64,000 nt of DNA from Adiantum capillus-veneris (lineage: Eukaryota > Streptophyta > Polypodiopsida > Polypodiales > Pteridaceae): contig CM043953.1 of assembly GCA_014529385.2 (NCBI GenBank), positions 112,872,549-112,936,548 on the forward strand, given 5' to 3'. A program made the translations under genes and the position numbers. Shown here one piece after another: positions 1 to 9,614 of the stretch (its first letter is position 1; every line of letters begins with the position of its first letter). Under the pieces are notes generated by a model. It did not search any database, was not told the DNA's origin, and was given only the letters and a program-made list of their open reading frames with translations.

Positions 1-562
1 AATATTTTTGGTGTTCTAATTTTTTAGAAGAAAAAACAAAATAGATGTAGGAAGGGAAAAATCACAATAGTGAAAAAATATACACATAAATAAAACTAGT
101 TTTTTTGGATTTTTGTTGGGGTGGAGTTACACCAAATATAAGAGAAGCTTACATGAAAATATTTCTATATGGAATAAAAAGTATGAAAAATGGTAAGAAA
201 AAATTGTGGTAATGGTGAGGCAATGTACAGAGCATAAATAGCACACACCTAGGTAGAAATATTTAAATAAATACCAAAATAATTATGAAAAAATCTTTTA
301 TTTAGGCCCTATATACAAAGAAATACTTACATACGCATGGGCCATAATATACTTATATTTTTTACTTTTTTTTATTTTTTTGGCTCAACTAGCCCAATGA
401 CTAGCTAATTGAGGGTTTTTTAAGAAGATGTGGGAAAAGTCCCGTGACTCACGCACGCCTATGTACAGTGAAATGGTAGGGATAGCCACAGTGTTTGGGT
501 GATTTTGGTAGGGTGAGGTAACTCACTGTGGCAATTACAAAGAGCCGAAAAAACGGCTATCA
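1..562 (-). repeat. Ty3-A 3' LTR, cut by window edge
   Basis: This stretch repeats almost base for base at 7207-7769, with only a handful of differences seen by eye, so the insertion is young. On the minus strand it begins TGATAGCCG at 562, directly after a purine-rich tract, which makes it the start of the 3' LTR. The rest of the LTR lies left of the window. Confidence 0.9.
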
Positions 563-580
563 TTAGCCCTCCCCCTGGAT
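563..580 (-). other. Ty3-A polypurine tract
   Basis: Read on the minus strand this is ATCCAGGGGGAGGGCTAA, immediately followed by the LTR start TGATAGCC. This is the expected plus-strand priming site next to a 3' LTR. Ty3-A2 has a matching tract before its own TGATAGCC at 14127. Confidence 0.85.
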
Positions 581-590
581 GATGGTATAT

Positions 591-3500
591 TCATGTACCA
601 TCATAGAGCATCTTTTCCAAAGAGAGTGCTTCAGAGTCCTTGACGAGATTTTTATTGTTTGGCCCCTCAAAATTTTGGCTAGAGTTACACTCATGCTTCA
701 TGTAACAATACTTACATGAGACAGTGGCCTTTTGACAGATCTTTGGTAGATCCTTTGGTAGAAGGCGACTCAAATAGGGCTTCAAGCGATACCCGTTTAC
801 TTTCCTGGAGTGCTCTTTACCATTCAAGTCCATAAGCTGATAGTAACTTGAATTGAAAGCCTTCTTGACTATGTATGGCCCTTGCCATCTTGTTTCAAAT
901 TCGGCATCAAAACGATTATCGAGTCGATTGTCATACCTTAGCACAAGATCTCCTTCATTGATGCCTTTGTCCTTCAGTTTCTTGTCAAGCTTCTCCTTTG
1001 TCTGTGTGGCTTTCCTCTTATAGCACTCGTATGCTGCTTCTCTTTTCCACTCAAGCTCAGCTAAGGTAAGAAGTCGATCCATCCATGCTTCTTGATCATC
1101 TTGTGCTGATTTGCCATGAAGTCGCATTGTTGGAATGTTTAGCTCAATTGGCTGTAAAGCCTCTTGACCATAGACCAAGTGAAATGGTGTGAACTCCGTG
1201 GCTTCCCTATATGTGGTTCGATACGCCCACAAGGCACCATCCAAGAAGTCATCCCACAACTTTGTCTTGTTTTTCACCATCTTTTTAATGATGCCTGCAA
1301 TGACACCATTAGCTTTTTCTACCAAACCATTTGATTGGGGATAGTAGGGTGTACTGTGACGATGTAGAATGTGAAGTTCTTCACAGACTTCTGTGAGAAA
1401 TCCCTTTCTAAACCCTGGACCATTATCAGAAACAATCTCCAAAGGTGTGCCAAATCTACAACAAATGTGAGTGTAGACGAATTTGCTCACTGTTTTCTCA
1501 TTTAGCTTTGCCACACTCTGTGCTTCCACCCACCTAGTCATATAGTGTACAGCCACTAGAATGTAGAGTTTACCATTTTTTTTCCTAGGCAGAGGACCCA
1601 TAGCATCAATGCCCCACTTTTCAAACGGTCCATTTGCAAGCACGATTTGCCTTGGACCATAAACCAATCTTCTATTCCCATTTACCTGACAATTGTGACA
1701 ACTTTTACACCAATGTTGGACATCCACATGCAGACTTGGCCAAACATACCCCGCAAGCAAAATCTTCTTCACAGTTAATTCTTGGGCAAAATGACCACCA
1801 CATGCTTCTTCATGCAAACCTTTTAGAATGGCTGGAATTTCCTCAATAGTTGGTACTCTTCTGCATACTTGATCCCTCCCTCTTTGATAGAGGGAGCCTT
1901 CTAGGAAGAGATATGCGCTTGCCTTCTTCATGAGTCTCCTCTTCTGAGCCTTCGTGAAGTCTTGTGGAAACTCGTCCTCCAAAATGTAGCTAATAATGGG
2001 ATTCAATGACTCCAATCCCTGGTATCTCGGTTGCTTGACAGTTGTTGCCACCATGATGACCTGCACTTCTTTCTCAACACATGTAACTACTTGCTGTGCA
2101 AGTAAATCGGCATCTTCATTCTGTTTCCTAGGAATATGATATAGTTGCACTTCTTCAAATTGATTAAACAATCTACGAATGGCATGAACTTTTGTCCGTA
2201 AGCTTTCATTCTTGCATGCCCAAATACCTAAAATCTGTTTAACAATGAGAAGTGCATCTCCCTTTACCATGAGGCGTTGTATCCCTTGGCCAATGCACAT
2301 CTTCAAACCATGAATTAGTGTGTCGTATTCTGCTTCATTGTTGCTAGCTGAACTTGGTAGATTGAACTTCTCTTTCATGACCACCTCTCCACTTGGGTTG
2401 AGCAACACTAGCCCTCCCTCTGCTTTTCCTGTGGCTCGACGAAAAGCTCCATCAAAGAACAAGGTAAAAGCATTAGGAATACTTTTTGGTGGTGGCAGTT
2501 GTAGGGTCTTTACTTCAGGCACCTTAATCTCCTTTTCATGCACCCTATAAGTGAGAATCCCTGCCAATTGTGCACGCACACTATCTTCTACCTTGAAAGA
2601 GTATTGAAACTCTTGCAACTCCATAATCCACTTTGAGATCCTAGTACTAAGATTCATTTGAGATGACACCCAAGGGAACAAATTCTCTATAGTGAGAATT
2701 ACAAAAGGTTTTGGTAGCAGGTAGGATCTAAACTTTCTCACCGCAAACATGAGAGAAAGCATCATGAGTTCTGCTTGTGTGTAGTCTCTCTCCAAAGCAT
2801 TCATGACCCTACTAGCAAAGTAGATGGGTCGCATCCTTGTACTGTGGGGATCTTGTTGTAGCAACACAACACCAATTGTTTCTCTTCCAACACTAGAGCT
2901 AATAAAGAATGTGTACTCCCAACAAGGAGGCATGAGTGTTGGTAGCTCTGAAAAAATGACTTTAATGTTACAAAAATACTCTTCAAGCTCATCAGACCAT
3001 GCAAATTCTACTTGTTGTGTCAAATTTTGCAAAGGATGAAGCAACTCCGAGGCTAAGTGAATGAAGCGTGACATATACTTCACCTTTTGAATGAATGAGA
3101 TGACCTCCTTAAGACTCTTGGGTGATGGTAGCTCAATAAGAGCCTTTGCCTTTGAAGGATCCACTTCAATGCCTTTGTAAGAAACTTTATGACCAAGCAA
3201 GATTACTTCATCCTCACCTATATGGCACTTATCGGGGTTGAGTTGACCTCCCATGTCGTAGAGCTTCTTTAAACCTTCTTCTACCCTTTGTAGATGCAAT
3301 GATTTTGAGCTATAAATACAGAAATCATCAATGAACACCCTAATTGACTTTCCAAAGAATGCTTGAAACACCATATTCATGAAACGTTGGAATGTTGCAG
3401 GAGCATTTGTCAGACCAAATGGCATGACTCTAAAAGCATAACAACCCCAAGGAGTTATAAAGGTTGTTTTCAATTGATCCTCCAATGAAATCCCTATTTG

Positions 3501-5795
3501 AAAGTAACCTAAGTAACCATCGCACACAGTGTACTTCTCATGACCAACTACCTCATTTAGTATCTCATTCTGGAATGGGAGGGGAAAGTGATCTCTTTTT
3601 GTTGCCATATTGAGGGGACGGTAATCCACACACACCCTCCACTTGCCCTTTATCTTAGGAGTGACAACAACAGGAGAGACCCACTCTGAATTCTCCACTG
3701 GATAAATGAAACCTGCTGCTAGAAGCTTTCTTACCTCCTTGAGTAGAGCCTGCTCCTTAATGACTCCTAGCCTTCGTAGCTTTTGAGCCTTAGGTGTGGC
3801 CTCTGGCTTCAACTCAATCTTGTGTTGAACAACATCTACTCCACACACATCGGTGTAGTCTTTAGCAAAAAGCCTCGGAAATTTCCTTAGCACACATTTG
3901 AACTCCTCTCTTTCATCCTTTGTAAGTGTTGTAGACAACATACCTTCTAACATTCCTTCATCTTCCACCTTTTGGTTCTCTTGGGAACCTATCTCTTCCA
4001 AACCTCGACAAGAGGTCTCTTGGTTGCTTGGCTTAAACCTTACCCCCATGACTTCGATGGAAGACTCCTCTTCAGTAATGCTGCTGCTACTTTCTTCTTC
4101 TGAAGTGCTATCGGTCCAACCTTCTTCCGTCTCACTTTGAGATGATTCTTCATGGAGCTCCTCTTGGCGTTGCTCCTTCATGTCAAAGACAACCTTCTTA
4201 TGATTGTCATTCCTGCAAATTAATTTCCCACTCTCCCAATCATGCAAAGCTCGCATTTTCATTAGCCATGGTCTTCCTAGGATAAATGGATAACCACTTC
4301 CCTTGGTCGACATAACATAAAAATCCATTGCCTTCTTAATGCCAAAGGCCTCCACAAAGACATTTTTACAAATGCCTACGCACCTAGCCTTGCTATTGTT
4401 TGCCATTTTCACTTTGATTTCAGGTGTCTCATGGATGTGCATGCCTAGTCTTTGCATGAGCCCTTCTGTCATGATGCAAATTTGTGCACCCCCATCCACT
4501 AGACCTTTCCTAACCAATCTTCCTTTTATGTAACAATCTAGCACAGGTGTAATATCCTCGTTCATTTCAGCATGTGCAATTTTTACAACAGGAAAACTCT
4601 CTTTTACCTTTCTCCTAGTGCTAACTGCCTTTGTTAAATCCCTCCTAACTTGTGGGCATAATGCAAGAAACTGAGGCCATGAGATATAAGGACCCTTACC
4701 TCGCATGTCTTCCAACAGGTTGTATGGAGCCATACCATGTCCAAGAGGGAAGTCTTGGAGATTGATACGACGTCGAGTCCTCTTAGCTTCCTTGGTCTCC
4801 TTTGCCTTCTTGCCTTGTCCATGGTCACTCTGTGATGGGACACCCTCTTTCTCTTTACCTTTTCCTCGGCCACGCTTAATGCCATTGGCTTCCATGTCGA
4901 ACTCATTTGAATTTTTCACCTCTACCACATGCTCATTTGGATCTGGCAAAGGTGGAACTCCTTCTACCCCTTGTGGAGGTGGTCTTGGTCCATTTGGCCT
5001 TTGTAGAAGCCTTGGTTGTTGACCAACTCCTTCTCCTGCATTCATCATTGGGTAATTCAAGTTAGGTCTCCCTGACTCTCCACGGGGCCAAGGACAATTA
5101 TACATCCCATTTCCAGACTCTCCGCAATTCCAACATTGCAAGACTCTCCTAGTTTGTGGCTCTCTCTCTTCTGACTTCTTTGCTTGTCCCTTTGGACCTA
5201 CAGCTTGTGCAAGGTGAATTGACAGGCTGCTTAAAGATTCATTTAACTTCTCAATCACTTCAGCCGTTACCTCAGGAAGCTCCCTAGATGTTGATGCTTG
5301 TGACTTACCTTTGGGTCTAAGACCTTCTATTGGAACCTCTCCCCTTAAGCACTTGAGTTTCCTATACTTCTCAGCAGCCCTAGTTTCAGCTGCATCAAAA
5401 GTAGTAGGTGCACCGGCCTCAACTTTTACCTTAAGGTCAGGAAAGAGTCTGGCTATGAACCTCTCATTCTTTAAAAATTCTGCACCATCACCAGGGTTAG
5501 CAACATTTCGTATCCATAGAGCCCAAAGACGTAGAAACTCTTGCTTGTACAAGTAGTAGTCATCTAAGTCTTTTTGCTTATGAGAAACAATGTCTTGCCA
5601 TAGTTTTTGAGTGTTTTGGGGATCAAAGAAGTATTTCTTGAAACGATTCAAAACTTCTGTGTAATTCCCCTTAACTTCCTCAGGCAAAGAGTCAAACCAA
5701 GTGCTAGCATCTTTTCTAAGGACCACCTCAAACATTTCTACACGTTCTTGATCAGTTACTATTACTTCACGTTGGAAGGGAGACAAAGTATCCAA
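591..5795 (-). CDS. Ty3/gypsy gag-pol polyprotein, dual RNase H (Tat-like)
   Basis: One uninterrupted 1734-codon frame encodes all retrotransposition enzymes in gag, PR, RT, RH, aRH, IN order. A gag domain fills about residues 10-130. A zinc knuckle near 218-231 reads CWNCGESGNGMYNC, with Asn where His is expected. The protease active site is DGGAQI near 435, and RT has VFIDD near 820. The first RNase H lacks its leading Asp (SSSVG in place of a TDAS-like motif). A second, archaeal-type RNase H near 1110-1230 keeps LFFDGA, NNEAEY, VKGDA and NEDAD. Integrase has HxGGH/CxxC and D-D35-E near 1396, 1456 and 1492, then a GPY-like tail. The doubled RNase H places it in the Tat branch. The frame has no ATG among its first 19 codons: 5795 is a TTG, the frame is open only from a TGA at 5823-5825, and the first Met is in VEMFEV near 5735. 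The true N-terminus is therefore unknown. Confidence 0.92.
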   Translation of the reverse strand: MDTLSPFQREVIVTDQERVEMFEVVLRKDASTWFDSLPEEVKGNYTEVLNRFKKYFFDPQNTQKLWQDIVSHKQKDLDDYYLYKQEFLRLWALWIRNVANPGDGAEFLKNERFIARLFPDLKVKVEAGAPTTFDAAETRAAEKYRKLKCLRGEVPIEGLRPKGKSQASTSRELPEVTAEVIEKLNESLSSLSIHLAQAVGPKGQAKKSEEREPQTRRVLQCWNCGESGNGMYNCPWPRGESGRPNLNYPMMNAGEGVGQQPRLLQRPNGPRPPPQGVEGVPPLPDPNEHVVEVKNSNEFDMEANGIKRGRGKGKEKEGVPSQSDHGQGKKAKETKEAKRTRRRINLQDFPLGHGMAPYNLLEDMRGKGPYISWPQFLALCPQVRRDLTKAVSTRRKVKESFPVVKIAHAEMNEDITPVLDCYIKGRLVRKGLVDGGAQICIMTEGLMQRLGMHIHETPEIKVKMANNSKARCVGICKNVFVEAFGIKKAMDFYVMSTKGSGYPFILGRPWLMKMRALHDWESGKLICRNDNHKKVVFDMKEQRQEELHEESSQSETEEGWTDSTSEEESSSSITEEESSIEVMGVRFKPSNQETSCRGLEEIGSQENQKVEDEGMLEGMLSTTLTKDEREEFKCVLRKFPRLFAKDYTDVCGVDVVQHKIELKPEATPKAQKLRRLGVIKEQALLKEVRKLLAAGFIYPVENSEWVSPVVVTPKIKGKWRVCVDYRPLNMATKRDHFPLPFQNEILNEVVGHEKYTVCDGYLGYFQIGISLEDQLKTTFITPWGCYAFRVMPFGLTNAPATFQRFMNMVFQAFFGKSIRVFIDDFCIYSSKSLHLQRVEEGLKKLYDMGGQLNPDKCHIGEDEVILLGHKVSYKGIEVDPSKAKALIELPSPKSLKEVISFIQKVKYMSRFIHLASELLHPLQNLTQQVEFAWSDELEEYFCNIKVIFSELPTLMPPCWEYTFFISSSVGRETIGVVLLQQDPHSTRMRPIYFASRVMNALERDYTQAELMMLSLMFAVRKFRSYLLPKPFVILTIENLFPWVSSQMNLSTRISKWIMELQEFQYSFKVEDSVRAQLAGILTYRVHEKEIKVPEVKTLQLPPPKSIPNAFTLFFDGAFRRATGKAEGGLVLLNPSGEVVMKEKFNLPSSASNNEAEYDTLIHGLKMCIGQGIQRLMVKGDALLIVKQILGIWACKNESLRTKVHAIRRLFNQFEEVQLYHIPRKQNEDADLLAQQVVTCVEKEVQVIMVATTVKQPRYQGLESLNPIISYILEDEFPQDFTKAQKRRLMKKASAYLFLEGSLYQRGRDQVCRRVPTIEEIPAILKGLHEEACGGHFAQELTVKKILLAGYVWPSLHVDVQHWCKSCHNCQVNGNRRLVYGPRQIVLANGPFEKWGIDAMGPLPRKKNGKLYILVAVHYMTRWVEAQSVAKLNEKTVSKFVYTHICCRFGTPLEIVSDNGPGFRKGFLTEVCEELHILHRHSTPYYPQSNGLVEKANGVIAGIIKKMVKNKTKLWDDFLDGALWAYRTTYREATEFTPFHLVYGQEALQPIELNIPTMRLHGKSAQDDQEAWMDRLLTLAELEWKREAAYECYKRKATQTKEKLDKKLKDKGINEGDLVLRYDNRLDNRFDAEFETRWQGPYIVKKAFNSSYYQLMDLNGKEHSRKVNGYRLKPYLSRLLPKDLPKICQKATVSCKYCYMKHECNSSQNFEGPNNKNLVKDSEALSLEKMLYDGT

Positions 5796-5830
5796 GCTTA
5801 GTCCAAATCCACCCTCCTTGATTCAGCAAA

Positions 5831-7769
5831 TGTTGGGCTTACACTAGTAGGAGAAATGATAGATTTCCTACTCTCAATTGAATGAACACTCTCTCTCTTA
5901 CAAATGGCATAGAGTTCCCTTGCTAATCCCCTATTACAACAAATGCACATGCATAAGACAATGAGCTTCCACTCAAGAGCTCCTTCTAGAGAGGTTGAGC
6001 TTGGCTTCTCAAGCTATAGCATAGTGCTCTTTCTTCTCCCCCCATTTTGTGCTAGCTACACCCTCCTTTTATAGCAATTTTGAAGGCTAGGGTTACTCCT
6101 CTAACCATGGTTGGGTTAGATTTTTAGCAATTTATCTAATTTCTTTTGCTTGGAATTATCAAGAAGTTGGTGGGGAAAGAGAGAGGAGAGAAATGGAGGT
6201 GATAGGACTTTTCATAGTGGGTTAGTATCAATTTACAAATGGAATTGGATATTTACAATGGGAGTATCCATGTAGGATACAAATAAGGAAGAAAAACTCT
6301 TAAGAGGTAAGAAAAGGTGGATTTCTTACAAGGTTGATGCTCCAAGTGTCTTGAGTAGGGCCAATTTTGACGCTTGTTGACGGTCCACTAGCTTTGACGG
6401 TACATTTTTTCTCCACTCTTGACCTTCCTTGAGAGACAAGGTAATTGAAGCTGAGTAATCAACCACCATGATGCTGTCTTTTAAGAGAAGAGGCTGAATT
6501 TTGTGGTTTTTTTGATAGATATGGGTAATTTGGAGGAGGAAAAATGAGACTAGGTGGTCAATTTTGGAATGGAATTGTGTGTGGGAGGTATGAGTTCACC
6601 ATGGTTTCTCTTACTCTTCAAGGTTGAGGAGAAGGTGAGTAGGGTGCAGAGAGGAGTGGTGAGAGGTGGGGATGATGAGTGGAGAAGTGTGTGTGAAAGA
6701 GGAAAATGATAAAGTGGAAGAGAGAGTGTGGATGCATAGCATGGGAAAACTGGGGTCCACTAATAAAATCATAGCTCACAGCTCGTAGCTCAAAAAAATA
6801 TGAAAAAATTTGAGGCGAAAGTTCAGCTCACGAGCTACAACTTTTGTTTGTATCACCTTTTCAAATTCAGAGAGCAAGTGAACTTTAAAAATTCAGCAAA
6901 ATCGATCGTTTTTTTCCACTGCACAAGGTCCTTGTGGGGCCTTCTTTGGATGATTCTTTTGAATACCTCCAAGAGTGAGCCCTCCATAGTGCATGTATGC
7001 ATGCCACCTACCCTTGACCTTATTTGGTAGGTCTATAATTGAAGATATTGTTGAGATTATGATATAAGTGAATAGTACAACTAAGAAAATCAAATATTGA
7101 GGGGTCTAAAAAATATGTACATGTCAAATATAAATAATATAAGTGGAAAAAAATATAAAGGGGTCAGAAGAAATCTCTCTCATTATGAGGCTACCATAAA
7201 AAGATAAATATTTTTGGTGTTCTAATTTTTTAGAAGAAAAAACAAAATAGATGTAGGAAGGGAAAAATCACAATAGTGAAAAAATATACACATAAATAAA
7301 ACTAGTTTTTTTGGATTTTTGTTGGGGTGGAGTTACACCAAATATAAGAGAAGCTTACATGAAAATATTTCTATATGGAATAAAAAGTATGAAAAATGGT
7401 AAGAAAAAATTGTGGTAATGGTGAGGCAATGTACAGAGCATAAATAGCACACACCTAGGTAGAAATATTTAAATAAATACCAAAATAATTATGAAAAAAT
7501 CTTTTATTTAGGCCCTATATACAAAGAAATATTTACATACGCATGGGCCATAATATACTTATATTTTTGATTTATTTTTTATTTTTTTGGCTCAACTAGC
7601 CCAATGACTAGCTAATTGAGGGTTTTTTAAGAAGATGTGGGAAAAGTCCCGTGACTCACGCACGCCTATGTACAGTGAAATGGTAGGGATAGCCACAATG
7701 TTTGGGTGATTTTGGTAGGGTGAGGTAACTCACTGTGGCAATTACAAGGAGCCGAAAAAACGGCTATCA
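5831..7769 (-). repeat. Ty3-A 5' LTR (inner border inferred)
   Basis: The outer border at 7769 is fixed by alignment to the 3' LTR (7207-7769 versus 1-562). The inner border is inferred from a terminal CCCAACA on the minus strand at 5831, just upstream of gag. The LTR would be about 1.9 kb. I found no convincing tRNA primer-binding site beside this border, so it could move by tens of bases. The long stretch 5831-7206 has no coding content that I recognise. Confidence 0.7.
6065..6073 (-). promoter_or_regulatory. TATA box in Ty3-A 5' LTR
   Basis: The minus strand reads TATAAAAGG, about 270 bases upstream of the open gag frame and inside the inferred LTR. It is followed by a purine-rich stretch that could hold the transcription start. 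Confidence 0.55.
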
Positions 7770-9614
7770 GTACATATTACCATATCCTCTTTAGCTTTCT
7801 AAAGAACTCCAAAAAATCAATAAAAATCCAAGGTTAACCTCTTTAAATGAAGGCTTTTATCATCAATTATCCAAGGTTTCAAGATACCATAGCTTCATTG
7901 ACACGCGCAACTTTGCCATGCTGACCACTTCTTCTATCGGTGCTATAAAGAGGTGAATGTCAACTTCTCCAAATCTTCAACCTCTCTTTACAAGCTTATC
8001 CCTTCTCTAACTTTTCTCATTGTATATCTCACCATTTGGTGAATGATTTTGTTAATATTCTGTAGTGATTATTACTAACCACTAACCACTAACCTTATTG
8101 TAAAGATGCACCCTCTACTATCTATTAGAGTAGGCACTCCCAAATTATTCACTCAATCCTCTCTCCTTTCATCCTCAATAATTCTCATCCCTTGAGCCCA
8201 CATCCATGTGACTCAAAGGATAAGAGAGACCTACCCTCATTTAAAAAATAAAAATATGAATAATCTTTGATTTCTTCAAATAAACTTGATTAGGTCTAAT
8301 CCTAATTGGGGATTCTAAAACCTATAAATAGATCCTTTCTCTACCTTGTAAAACATCACATGATCACACTACACCACACCATTCTCCACACATAACACAC
8401 CACTCTTCAAGCCTAGTTGTGTAGAGTGTGTGCATTGTGAGCGCTCTATTCCATCACTACACATAGATGCATGGAGAAGCTTGAAGTTAGTTATGCCATC
8501 TAGAGGAAGGGAGTGATTCCATACTCTTCATCACACTTGTAGCCTACTCTTGTGCATAAATAAGATTTATAGTTTTGGGTGCAATTGTATGCAACAACTA
8601 CGAATCTTCTCTTCAAATTGACTTGATAAGTTGGCTCATCGGGTGGTTGAATTGCTTGCCTAAAAATTCAATTGTAAGAGGGTGCTCGGTGAGAGGGCTC
8701 CTGTGACCCTAAGACAATTTGTGTATTGGAAACAACAAGGTTAAGTTTTGTGTAGTCTTTCTGTTTTCTCACCAAGTTTTGTGTGCATTTAGTCTGTGAG
8801 GCTAAGACTGAGTTGCTCAAGCTGATTTGTGATATGTACCACTCTCTAGTGTGGTGAATTTTTGTGTTTGATGTGTGTGGTTATCTTGCATTCCCCTCAC
8901 TTTGTGTTTTTGAGTACAAGGAGATATCACGTGCATCCTAGTTCACATCTACAACTAGGTGGTGCCCCTTTTCTTGTTTGATTTTTGGTTGTGGGTTGTT
9001 GTTGTCTTTGATTATGCTTGTCCGAGCCCCAATTGAGCAGCACGGGAGCTTCGAAGGGTGTTTAGAGGCCGCTCTTCTTGCTGACCGCCTTGGACCGCCT
9101 CAATTTTGGTGCCCCCACGGAGGACGGCTTGTGTATGTTTTTGTGTAGGTTCAACCTTTAGCATAGTCAAGTAGATTGCATGAATCACGAGAATTTGTAT
9201 GATCCTTTCATTCCCATTGCAAGGAAAAAGGTACACATAATTGTTAGTACTAAGTTGCAATATCAACGTGTAATTCGTAGAATTTTAGGTCCTCTTAGGT
9301 TGGCCGAGATAAACGCTTCAGTAAATCCTTTTATTTTGCTAATCATTAGATACGACCTTAGTTTGGACGTCTATATTTTTGTTTTGTTTTAAGCATTAGG
9401 TCATGCATAGACAATGGATAATCGCCTAGGAATAGAGGTTTTTCCCTTCCATTTCACTCCACACATTAGAATAACATTGCAATTAGTAGAAAGATTCATT
9501 TTCAACAACGCTTGGTGTTCATGTTTGGTGCCCAAAGAAGTAGGAGAAATTCTTGCATCACCAAACCATGTCATCCTGCCTCTTGTTGATTATCATAGAT
9601 CATTTGATGTGCAT
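7770..9614 (+). repeat. Remnant LTR and leader of a plus-strand LTR element
   Basis: There is no recognisable protein here, but the organisation looks like U3-R-U5. TATAAATA lies at 8323-8330, followed by about 770 bases of transcript-like T- and G-rich sequence. An LTR-like end CCGCCTCA ends at 9102. A primer-binding-site-like TGGTGCCCCCACGG at 9107-9120 has the general form of Tat-type sites (TGGCGCC...). The left end is cut by the Ty3-A insertion at 7769. Short ORFs at 9180-9392 and 9414-9677 match nothing I know. The sequence switches abruptly to Ty3-A2 gag near 9615. Confidence 0.5.

Noticed and set aside
4634-5022. Opposite-strand ORFs within the Ty3-A polyprotein region
   Set aside because: They are shadows of the long minus-strand frame with no independent domain.
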